47,799 nucleotides of DNA, taken from assembly GCA_945869405.1 (NCBI GenBank), contig CAMBPD010000003.1, positions 1-47,799 on the forward strand, written 5' to 3'. Positions 15,881 through 26,166 of the stretch are shown piece by piece (position 1 is the first letter of the stretch; the number at the start of each line of letters is the position of its first letter). The stretch comes from Chryseobacterium gleum. Its GTDB lineage: Bacteria > Bacteroidota > Bacteroidia > Flavobacteriales_D > Sanyastnellaceae. The notes under the pieces were generated by a model. That model was not told the origin of the DNA. It saw only the letters and a program-made list of their open reading frames with translations, and searched no databases. A program made the translations under genes and the position numbers.

Positions 15881-16731
15881 TGTTTCGAGTAATAAAGTTT
15901 GATGTCGCCGTCTTGCTCGGCCTTGGTGTAAATATCCTGACGCATGTTTTCAAGCAATGTCAACTTGCGCTTATTAATTATCATAGCTCGAATCTTTTCC
16001 GTCTCGAAGCTGATGGGTGATTTGCTTCCAGCGAGCTGGTAGTCGGTTATTGAGATGAGGTAGAGGTTATTGTTCTTTTCAAACTCTATGGTGTTTTTCT
16101 TTTTCAAGAATCCTTCCACATCATAGACCTCCATTGGGATTTGCTGAATAAATTCATCCCACTTCAGCCATTCCTCTTCGTTGAAATAATAGCTAGCACC
16201 AATTTCTACACAGAGTTGCTGCCACTTCACGAGGTCTTCCGGTTTGGTAGAATTGAATACTTTCTTCAACGCGCCCAACTGCTTGCTATCGGCTGCAATC
16301 GCAGTAAACTTGACCTTCAGGATGTAATCCTTTAGTTGGAAATTCTTTTCATTCTCGTTGTAATACTTTTCAATTTCCGGCTCACCAACAACAGTATCCA
16401 ACTTTTGTCGCACCCATTCTTGTTCGAATGCATAAATGAGCAACGAGCTTCGGTAATTCTCAATCATCTCCTCGAACGACTTCAACTCATCCGGCAAACT
16501 GGACTCGGCCTTTGAGATAATGAGTTGTTTGGTAATCCAATCGCGTATGTAGTGATCAGCCAATGCTGAACTGTCTTCTGAGGTTGAATTATCGGGCACC
16601 ACTTCAGAGACCTCCTTCCATGTGAGTTGGTTGTCGCCTATTTCAGCGATCACCTGAGCACGATCATCGCCCCAATTGCAGGAGGCGAGGGCGCAGGCTA
16701 CCGTGAGTGCTAGAGCACTGGAAAATCTCAT
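15877..16731 (-). CDS. SurA/PrsA-like periplasmic lipoprotein lacking a parvulin domain
   Basis: 284 residues. A lipobox (CALASC, lipidated Cys18) predicts a lipoprotein, probably anchored to the inner leaflet of the outer membrane. IAEIGDNQLTWKEVSEVVPD is the usual N-terminal motif of the SurA/PrsA group, followed by long helices (WITKQLIISKAESS, then YAFEQEWVRQKLDTVV). The core of a parvulin domain is missing: where its GGDLG-type loop should be there is only helical and charged sequence. It therefore looks like a chaperone-only member. It is translationally coupled on both sides: ATG overlaps the previous stop (TAATG, 16729-16733) and its stop overlaps the next ATG. Confidence 0.82.
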   Translation of the reverse strand: MRFSSALALTVACALASCNWGDDRAQVIAEIGDNQLTWKEVSEVVPDNSTSEDSSALADHYIRDWITKQLIISKAESSLPDELKSFEEMIENYRSSLLIYAFEQEWVRQKLDTVVGEPEIEKYYNENEKNFQLKDYILKVKFTAIAADSKQLGALKKVFNSTKPEDLVKWQQLCVEIGASYYFNEEEWLKWDEFIQQIPMEVYDVEGFLKKKNTIEFEKNNNLYLISITDYQLAGSKSPISFETEKIRAMIINKRKLTLLENMRQDIYTKAEQDGDIKLYYSKQ

Positions 16732-18671
16732 TACTTGATTGAGTGAAGCACCTGACTATCTACAGTGTATTTGTGCTCCTTACGCATCCCTGCAATCCAC
16801 TCCTTTTCCAGATATGTTTGGTATTCTGAGGTTATCATTCCACGAGCTTCCTCGAGTTTTTTCACCGTTGGAGGAATGATTTCTTTGAATTGAATAAGCA
16901 CGGTTTGGTCGTTGTCGGCTATTTCGCCGCTGAGGCCAACTTGCCATGGGGCCTTCGCCAAAAGGGCGTTGTCATCCATCGCATAGATTCCTTCTTGCAA
17001 TTGAAGATTCAGTTGTGACTCTTTGTTGAGTTCCCCCGCAATAGCCGATTTGTCCTTACCGTCTTTCACCATCTTCTTCACTTTCTTGGCTATGTCAGGC
17101 GTTGCACAGGTGTAAATGACCACCGAGGCTCGCTCAGGCCACATAAAACTCTCCTTATTCATGGCGTAGAATGATGCCAATCCAGCGGTATCCTTCACAG
17201 CCTTTGACCACACCATTTGATCCGTCATTTCGAACAATAAAATTCCTTCGTGGTATTCCTTCATGAGCAATCTAAACGGCGTGTATTTCTCTTCCAGCTT
17301 GGCATCTTCAATTTGAAGAAGCTTATCCTCTCCAAGTTTGTTGGCTGACGTGCGTATGTAGTCACCTGGACTCATTGTAGGTTTTGAACGCCCTTTGGTG
17401 CGCATGTTCTCATTAAACTCGCTAACCGTTATAGTCAGGCCGTTCATGCGAATGAGCGGTTTCTCCAGTGACTTTTTTGCCACGTATAGCTTGCCCTCAA
17501 ATGCGTTTGAGTCAGCCTTTTCAATCAGTTTAGCAAGCTCAATCTCATCAATCGAGTAGTTATATTCCTTTTTGAGTTTTTCGATAAAGGATTTTTTCGT
17601 TTGTTCTGCGCGACTGTCTTTCGAAACTTTATTTTTGATTTCCTTCTCCATCGACTCGAAAGACGCGAGTGGTCTGTATTCTAGTCGCTTCACGATATGC
17701 CATCCGAATGCTGTTTTAAAAGGCGCTGAATAATCGCCATTGTTCATCAAGGCAAAGGCCGCATCTTCAAATTCGACAACCATTTTCCCGGTGCCAAACC
17801 ATGGCAGATCCCCACCCTTTTTTGCAGATGTAGCATCATCGCTATATTTTCCCGCCAGCTCTTCGAATGTCGACTCACCGCTGACCAGTTTTTGATAGAT
17901 TTCCTGGATTTTCGATTCAGCGTTCGCCTCACTATTTGTTTCTGACTTTGGTTTTACGACTATATGCGCTACGTGCATTTCGCCGCGTGCTGGTCGTTTA
18001 TCGTTCACGAAAATCAAATGATAACCGTAGCGCGTGCGAATGGGCAAAGACACCTCTCCGGTTTTGGTTAGAAATGCGGCTTTCTCGAATGGATAGACCA
18101 TTTGGAATGCGGTAAAGTAACCAAGATCACCTCCATTTTCCTTGGCGCTTGGGTCTTCGCTGACCGCTTTTGCAAGCGAGTTAAACTCTTCTCCTTTGGT
18201 AATTCGTTCGCGAATGGCAACTATTTTGGCGTAGGCCTTGGCTGTATCTGTTGGCGATGCATTTGCATCCACTTTAATCAAGATATGCGCAGCACGAACT
18301 TCCTGCTTGTAGTTTTCATAAGCCTCTTTTACCAGATCATTCAGCTTATCGGCATCGGTGAGGTAGGGTCGCGCCAACTGAGCTCTGTATCCTTCTAATT
18401 CAGTCTTGAATTTCTTCACTGTATCTAAGCCAGCTTCTTTGGCCTCTTTAACCTTCAACTTAAAGTTGATAAACAGCTCCATATACTCATCCAATGCTTG
18501 GGCTGTGATGGCGGAGTCGCGATTGTTTTTGCGAAATATATTTTCAAACTCTTCGAGTGATGTTGGTTCACCGTCTACCGTGAGCACGGCGGTGTATTTA
18601 TCTTGAGCTTCAACGTGTAAAAAAGAACAGCCAACAAGCATGAAAACAGTAACAATAGATTTCACCTTCAT
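16731..18671 (-). CDS. PpiD/SurA-like peptidyl-prolyl isomerase with two parvulin domains
   Basis: 646 residues from the ATG at 18671; a TTG seven codons upstream is less likely. The signal peptide ends near EAQ, with a possible lipobox LVGC. Two intact parvulin repeats are seen: RAAHILIKVD ... SEDPSAKENGGDLGYF ... TRYGYHLIFVNDKRPA, and MHVAHIVVKPK ... YSDDATSAKKGGDLPWF ... FGWHIVKRLEYRP. A further ~300-residue helical region has a degenerate SurA-like part (IRMNGLTITVSEFNENM). It is the first gene of the three-gene chaperone operon and should act on outer-membrane protein folding. A -7-like box lies 56 nt upstream. Confidence 0.9.
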   Translation of the reverse strand: MKVKSIVTVFMLVGCSFLHVEAQDKYTAVLTVDGEPTSLEEFENIFRKNNRDSAITAQALDEYMELFINFKLKVKEAKEAGLDTVKKFKTELEGYRAQLARPYLTDADKLNDLVKEAYENYKQEVRAAHILIKVDANASPTDTAKAYAKIVAIRERITKGEEFNSLAKAVSEDPSAKENGGDLGYFTAFQMVYPFEKAAFLTKTGEVSLPIRTRYGYHLIFVNDKRPARGEMHVAHIVVKPKSETNSEANAESKIQEIYQKLVSGESTFEELAGKYSDDATSAKKGGDLPWFGTGKMVVEFEDAAFALMNNGDYSAPFKTAFGWHIVKRLEYRPLASFESMEKEIKNKVSKDSRAEQTKKSFIEKLKKEYNYSIDEIELAKLIEKADSNAFEGKLYVAKKSLEKPLIRMNGLTITVSEFNENMRTKGRSKPTMSPGDYIRTSANKLGEDKLLQIEDAKLEEKYTPFRLLMKEYHEGILLFEMTDQMVWSKAVKDTAGLASFYAMNKESFMWPERASVVIYTCATPDIAKKVKKMVKDGKDKSAIAGELNKESQLNLQLQEGIYAMDDNALLAKAPWQVGLSGEIADNDQTVLIQFKEIIPPTVKKLEEARGMITSEYQTYLEKEWIAGMRKEHKYTVDSQVLHSIK

Positions 18672-18727
18672 AAATCGGTTAATTAAATTCAATGGAATGG
18701 TAAGTCAAATCCCTTCAGGAACGGAGG

Positions 18728-18735
18728 CAAATGTA
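18728..18735 (-). promoter_or_regulatory. Candidate -7 box TACATTTG for the chaperone operon
   Basis: TACATTTG on the minus strand, full match to TAnnTTTG, 56 nt before the ATG at 18671. Between it and guaB (18736-18803) I see only a run of nine As, which is a U-run on the guaB transcript without a hairpin. Confidence 0.5.
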
Positions 18736-18803
18736 ACACGCGACGGGGTGAAATCCACACGAATAAGCGCTGTGAAACGGCGTTAAAGTAAAAAAAAACG
18801 GTA

Positions 18804-20333
<1,530 letters not shown>

Positions 20334-21716
20334 TTACTGTGGGCAAAATGAGCCGTAAAGGCCATTGAACACTTGCAAATCGGTTACCCCTACAATGGTG
20401 TCGCCATCTAAATCTGCGAAACAATCGTTGCCTACACAACCGAACTGACCAATTAAAATGAGGAGGTCAGCAACGCTAATGGCGCCATCGCAATTCAAAT
20501 CGCCGAGGCAGCAACCTTCAAGCGTCGTTGTAACGTTGACCAAAACAGAACACTGCGACGTGTTGCCACTTGAGTCTGATGCGGTGTATACAACCACGGT
20601 GTTTCCTACGGAGTAAAATGCGGTTGCGGGCTGATCTCCATTAATACTATTGGTAAGAACGGGGGTCTCACAATTGTCGATAACCACTGGGTTTGGCAAA
20701 ATCACTTCTGCGGTGATGCTTCCGGGCAAAGCATCCACAAACACCGATGGGGGGCATTCAAAGATGGGGGAGTCATCGTCTACAAGCGTTAGATTAAATG
20801 CGCACGAGTTTGAATTTCCGGAAAAGTCGGTAGCTACGACCGTTATGAGATGTTGACCGGGTGCCAATAATGTCTCAACCAGAGGGGTCTGTTCGATAGA
20901 TGGGAAAAGATCGAGGTTATCGTTGACCACTGATAAACTTTCGAAATCACCAAGGAAATAGCAAAAATCCTCTGTGAAGATAACCGTGTCGGAGGGGCAA
21001 GTGATGGATGGTGGTGTAGCATCCTCTCCGAATTCTCCGGCAATACTTATATCATCGACTGCGAAGCTGGGGTCGAGCGCTTCACCGTCGTCGTTGTTTT
21101 GCCAACGAAATCCTATGCGCACATTGGAGTTATTGTTGGCGCTTTGCGGCAACGGGATAGAAAACGCGCTCCATTGACCCTGCCCATTTGCACATAGCGG
21201 CGTTTTGGGTAGATCGCTTATCATCGACCATTGGGCTCCATCAAAATACCATAGAGTAGCATTATCGAGTAGGTTTCCTCCTTCGATATACAAAAATGAG
21301 ATTGTGTTATTGATAAAGATGCTGCAGTCCACGATACCCGATTCAATTCGCTTATCCGTTGCCCCGCAACCGAGCAAGTCACAAAAACCATCGAGGCCTT
21401 CAAAATAGGCAGCGCCCAAATCGGTTCCTAAGAATGAGTTGAGTGCCCCGACGTGTAAAGTAGGATCGCTTCCACAACCGCTTCCACACTGACCTGCGGC
21501 ATTGCCGTTTTCGGCCGCCGATACGAACCAAGTGTTGGCCACGTCTGCATTGGCACCAGTTTCTGTGATTGTCCAAGGGCCATTCGTAAACGAAAAATAA
21601 TCAGTGGCTAGCGTGCCGGTGTTGCAACCCGACCCAAAGTTTTCCGACCAAAAATCTACCACTTGCGCGCGCACAAAACAAGGGAGCGTACAAAGCACAA
21701 CGAGCGAGAGTCTCAT
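20334..21716 (-). CDS. Secreted HYR-domain protein with C-terminal dockerin-like EF-hand pair
   Basis: 460 residues. A Sec signal peptide (cut near VRA-QVV) is followed by a Cys-rich beta domain of about 200 residues resembling a MAM/jelly-roll-like ligand-binding module (SFLYIEGGNLLDNATLWYFD, then IGFRWQNNDDGEALDP). Two HYR (hyalin) repeats follow, each ending in an SGN-x-S-x-C motif (TDFSGNSNSC and SDSSGNTSQC). The last 56 residues hold two calcium-loop motifs, DLNCDGAISVAD (406-417) and DLDGDTIVGVTD (435-446), as in dockerin type I. No T9SS sorting tail is present. It is probably an extracellular or periplasmic binding protein; the ligand is unknown. Confidence 0.75.
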   Translation of the reverse strand: MRLSLVVLCTLPCFVRAQVVDFWSENFGSGCNTGTLATDYFSFTNGPWTITETGANADVANTWFVSAAENGNAAGQCGSGCGSDPTLHVGALNSFLGTDLGAAYFEGLDGFCDLLGCGATDKRIESGIVDCSIFINNTISFLYIEGGNLLDNATLWYFDGAQWSMISDLPKTPLCANGQGQWSAFSIPLPQSANNNSNVRIGFRWQNNDDGEALDPSFAVDDISIAGEFGEDATPPSITCPSDTVIFTEDFCYFLGDFESLSVVNDNLDLFPSIEQTPLVETLLAPGQHLITVVATDFSGNSNSCAFNLTLVDDDSPIFECPPSVFVDALPGSITAEVILPNPVVIDNCETPVLTNSINGDQPATAFYSVGNTVVVYTASDSSGNTSQCSVLVNVTTTLEGCCLGDLNCDGAISVADLLILIGQFGCVGNDCFADLDGDTIVGVTDLQVFNGLYGSFCPQ

Positions 21717-21792
21717 ATTGAAGGAATTAGATAGGGTTAAAGATATCCCAAAAGCACTTCAACCTTTCAAACAACTAAAACGAGTTGCAATG

Positions 21793-23997
21793 TCACACAT
21801 TCAACCCAAGGGTGATGGTAATGTTGCGGCCTGTGCCCGGAAGCAGACCCGGCCCAGGGTATCCACCAGCTCGGCGTGTGGCATACCGTGTGTCGAGTAG
21901 ATTATTACAAGAAGATTGAAGGAAAATCTGTTTGGTAAACTCATACTTCAATGATAAATCGAACAGGCCATACTGGTCGATTAAACCCGTTTGTGCATTG
22001 GACGATGGTATCACCGTATTCAATGCATCAGTGAAAACTTGGCCCACGAAACTCCATTGTAAAGACGCTGTAAATCCCTCCACTTTATAGTTGGCCCCGC
22101 AGCGCCAAATTTGTTTTGGTGCATATTCCACTCGCCTGTTGACAATAGACGTTGCAGGGTCGGCTTCGAGCGCTGGGTTGTCCCACCGCACATAGCGCGC
22201 GTCTAATAATGTTCCACTTACAAAAAGACAAACTGACCCGAATTTAGGCTGCGCATTGAACACCTTAATCGGATCAACTTCCACAAAAATCTCTACTCCC
22301 TTGCTCACGCTCGAGCCAATATTGGTTCTGAAATTCACGCCATCTCGTTGCACCGTTCCGATACGGTTGTCGTAGAGTAAGTAAAACACACCAGCATCGA
22401 AATTTAGCCAACCACTTTGGGTGCCTCTTATTCCCAACTCTGCGTTATACCCAGAGCCGTCTTTCAATTCTGGGTCGATTATATCCGTTGTAGACGCAGG
22501 TGTAAAATCCGAAAATGTAACCGGCCGAAACGCTTGACTAGCGTTGGCATACATATTCACGTTCTTCCATTCGTACTGAATTCCTAAGCCAGCCAGCAGG
22601 AACTCACGCCTGTTTTCCAATGGCTCAAAATCTCCAATGGGAGCTGAAATATACCCTTTGCTCCTGCTTAAAAGATTCTCCATGCGAAGGGCAGGCGTCA
22701 CTGTAAGCCTACTGCCAATGTGGAAGATATTCTCTACGAATGCTGCGGAATTGACATTGTCAAAAAAGAGATTTTTACCGAAGCTACCCGAGGCCAACCC
22801 CATGTCACTGCCTGCACCAGTTGTACCTATGCCATCGTTTTGCCGATGTGTGTGTGCATCGGAATAACGAACCCCTGCAGCGAGTTGATGTTCTTTCCCC
22901 CACAAGCTATACTCCAACAACCACCGCAGTTCTGCGCCCCACGTTTGATAAGCGTCGACATCCAACTTCCGTGTGTTGTAATTGTTTGTTTCAGCATTGA
23001 TCGTGTCAAGCACCGTAATCGCCTTCATAAAACCAACACTCGATCGCTGCGCCAATACGCCAAACAACTTCACGTCGAGCATTGAGTGATTGGAGGTGCG
23101 TACTTTAGCGAAAACGGCGGCCACATTCCATGGAACATGCAACCAATTGCGCGAGCGCGAGCTCGATCGCCAATTGCTTGAATACTGATTATCGGTAAGC
23201 CCTCCCGGTTGTTGACTCTCGACATCAGAATGCGTCACATTCAATCCCAAAACAATCTTTTCATTTGGTCTAAACTCGACGCTACCGTGCAGTGTTGCGC
23301 AATCAAAAGCGGAATTTTCGCGCCATCCATTTCCTTTTCGCTGTTGGGCAAATGTGTAGTAGCTCCACTTTCCCTTTGTGCCACCAATAGCATTGAATGA
23401 AGAGAGCATGCCGAAGCTTCCCATCGATTGTCGGCCTTCATAGAAAAGTGATTTCTCCCCGTGACCATTCTTAAGTACATAGTTGACCATGCCACCGAAT
23501 TGTGGACCGAATTGAAGAGATGCCGCACCGCGCATGAATTCAATGCGCTCGACAGCTTCCATAGGGGGCGTATAATACGCTTCAGGATACCCGAAAACAT
23601 CCGGCGTAATGTCGTACCCATTCTGACGGGTGTTGAACTCCCAAGAGCGGTTTGGACTTAATCCGCGCGCTGCAATTCCAATCTGTACTCCACTTCCATC
23701 GCTTTCCCAAATCATCAGCCCAGGCACTCGGGCAAAAATTTGTCGCTGATTCACCGATGCTAAATCGGCGTTTGACTTCGACAATTCAATCACTTCATTT
23801 TTCTTTCCCGCAACGAGAATATTTCCATGCACGTTTGACAACCGATGCACGGGCAGTAACACTCTCTGAGTCACAATCTCTACGCCTTTGAGCGTTAGAG
23901 ACGGAATGGTATCAGACTCAATGTGGACAGCATTTGCACGCAAAATAGCTGCCATTGACAGCAACATAATCGTAAAGCTTCTCTTCCATCTCATCAT
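21793..23997 (-). CDS. TonB-dependent outer-membrane receptor (FecA-like)
   Basis: 734 residues from the ATG at 23997 (a second ATG follows directly; the GTG at 24003 is less likely). A signal peptide ends near RANA. The plug domain includes NQRQIFARVPGLMIWESD, then IAARGLSPNRSWEFNTRQNG and AVERIEFMRGAASLQFGPQFGG. The barrel ends with a typical NLLDTRYATRRAGGYPGPG and TGRNITITLGLNV. The plug pattern is that of the Fe3+-dicitrate/catecholate branch, so the ligand may be a ferric siderophore or another large solute. No sigma/anti-sigma signalling pair is adjacent. No carboxypeptidase-regulatory domain is seen. Confidence 0.9.
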   Translation of the reverse strand: MMRWKRSFTIMLLSMAAILRANAVHIESDTIPSLTLKGVEIVTQRVLLPVHRLSNVHGNILVAGKKNEVIELSKSNADLASVNQRQIFARVPGLMIWESDGSGVQIGIAARGLSPNRSWEFNTRQNGYDITPDVFGYPEAYYTPPMEAVERIEFMRGAASLQFGPQFGGMVNYVLKNGHGEKSLFYEGRQSMGSFGMLSSFNAIGGTKGKWSYYTFAQQRKGNGWRENSAFDCATLHGSVEFRPNEKIVLGLNVTHSDVESQQPGGLTDNQYSSNWRSSSRSRNWLHVPWNVAAVFAKVRTSNHSMLDVKLFGVLAQRSSVGFMKAITVLDTINAETNNYNTRKLDVDAYQTWGAELRWLLEYSLWGKEHQLAAGVRYSDAHTHRQNDGIGTTGAGSDMGLASGSFGKNLFFDNVNSAAFVENIFHIGSRLTVTPALRMENLLSRSKGYISAPIGDFEPLENRREFLLAGLGIQYEWKNVNMYANASQAFRPVTFSDFTPASTTDIIDPELKDGSGYNAELGIRGTQSGWLNFDAGVFYLLYDNRIGTVQRDGVNFRTNIGSSVSKGVEIFVEVDPIKVFNAQPKFGSVCLFVSGTLLDARYVRWDNPALEADPATSIVNRRVEYAPKQIWRCGANYKVEGFTASLQWSFVGQVFTDALNTVIPSSNAQTGLIDQYGLFDLSLKYEFTKQIFLQSSCNNLLDTRYATRRAGGYPGPGLLPGTGRNITITLGLNV

Positions 23998-24086
23998 AGA
24001 CACAAAGAGAGAAAGAACCTCAGCAAAACGCTATACCTTAACAGAGGTATTTCGAGGGGCCCATTGCAAAATACCTTGAATAGGGT

Positions 24087-24119
24087 AAAAAAAAGGAGGG
24101 CCCTTGTCGTTGGCCCTCC
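24087..24119 (-). terminator. Rho-independent terminator of gdhA
   Basis: Stem GGAGGGCC/GGCCCTCC with a 9-nt loop; on the minus strand it is followed by eight Ts (the A-run at 24087-24094). It starts 23 bp after the gdhA stop. Confidence 0.92.
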
Positions 24120-24142
24120 CTTGATGAGTTATTCAATCCCTT

Positions 24143-25510
<1,368 letters not shown>

Positions 25511-25530
25511 TTAAATTGAAAAAATCGGGT

Positions 25531-25538
25531 CGAAATTA
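25531..25538 (-). promoter_or_regulatory. Candidate -7 box TAATTTCG for gdhA
   Basis: TAATTTCG on the minus strand, 38 nt before the gdhA ATG, in the 113-bp divergent gap with the lipoprotein gene. Confidence 0.42.
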
Positions 25539-25576
25539 ACATAGTTGTACCTTTGAAGTGCGAAATCGGTGAAAAG

Positions 25577-25584
25577 TAACTTTG
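25577..25584 (+). promoter_or_regulatory. Candidate promoter (TTTG-N21-TAACTTTG) for the 25606 lipoprotein gene
   Basis: TAACTTTG is a full -7 match ending 21 nt before the ATG, with TTTG at 25552-25555 placed 21 bp upstream as a -33 element. A second full -7 match, TACCTTTG, occurs at 25548-25555 and could serve as an alternative promoter. Confidence 0.6.
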
Positions 25585-25605
25585 ACAACGTACAAAACCT
25601 CTCTT

Positions 25606-26160
25606 ATGACTAAAGCAATTTCACAGGCAATCGGGCTGCTTTTAGCAATAAGCCTGTTCTCCGTAACCTCATGCATGAAAGATGATGACGGCGTGAATTG
25701 GTCACCCACTCAGGCGTTACCTGCAGACACAACAGACAATAGCAACAACCCCAACGACAGCAATCAGGTTACCTCGTTTCCATTTGTTTGGCAAGCAATT
25801 TTAATTGGAGATCAACCTTTTTATGGCGATAGTGCCTCAACTCAGTATATGTATGACACCCTATCTGCACTGCATGAATTTTCGTGTCTGGATCAATTGG
25901 GCCGTCAGCTAATCCTTCGCATGCCCGACTTGGATTTAGGTACAGACACTCTCTCTTTTTCAAGCACTGCGAGTATTGCGCTTCTAGACGGCTCTTTGGT
26001 TTACGATTCCAACTTTAATCCTAACGGCTACATAATCATTTATGAAAACACCAATGGGAGAATTTCAGCCCTCTTCGAATCTGATTTGAATGACAACTCG
26101 GGCTCAGGCCAAGACAAAGAATTGGTAAATGGAATACTTCAGAACGTGCGTTACCAATAG
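25606..26160 (+). CDS. Lipoprotein of unknown function
   Basis: 184 residues from the ATG at 25606; a TTG at 25582 is inside the predicted promoter box and so is rejected. A lipobox (FSVTSC) predicts lipidation at Cys23 of this form, followed by an acidic MKDDDG, which may favour a particular leaflet. A Ser/Asn/Asp-rich linker leads into a beta-rich domain (FPFVWQAILIGDQPFYGD, then LSFSSTASIALLDGSLVYD). No family is recognised. It is convergent with the large TonB-dependent receptor, 6 bp between stops, so any functional link is not implied by operon structure. Confidence 0.68.
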   Translation: MTKAISQAIGLLLAISLFSVTSCMKDDDGVNWSPTQALPADTTDNSNNPNDSNQVTSFPFVWQAILIGDQPFYGDSASTQYMYDTLSALHEFSCLDQLGRQLILRMPDLDLGTDTLSFSSTASIALLDGSLVYDSNFNPNGYIIIYENTNGRISALFESDLNDNSGSGQDKELVNGILQNVRYQ

Positions 26161-26166
26161 GAATTA

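Noticed and set aside
18791-18799. A-run after guaB as a terminator
   Set aside because: It would give a U-run on the guaB mRNA, but no hairpin precedes it.
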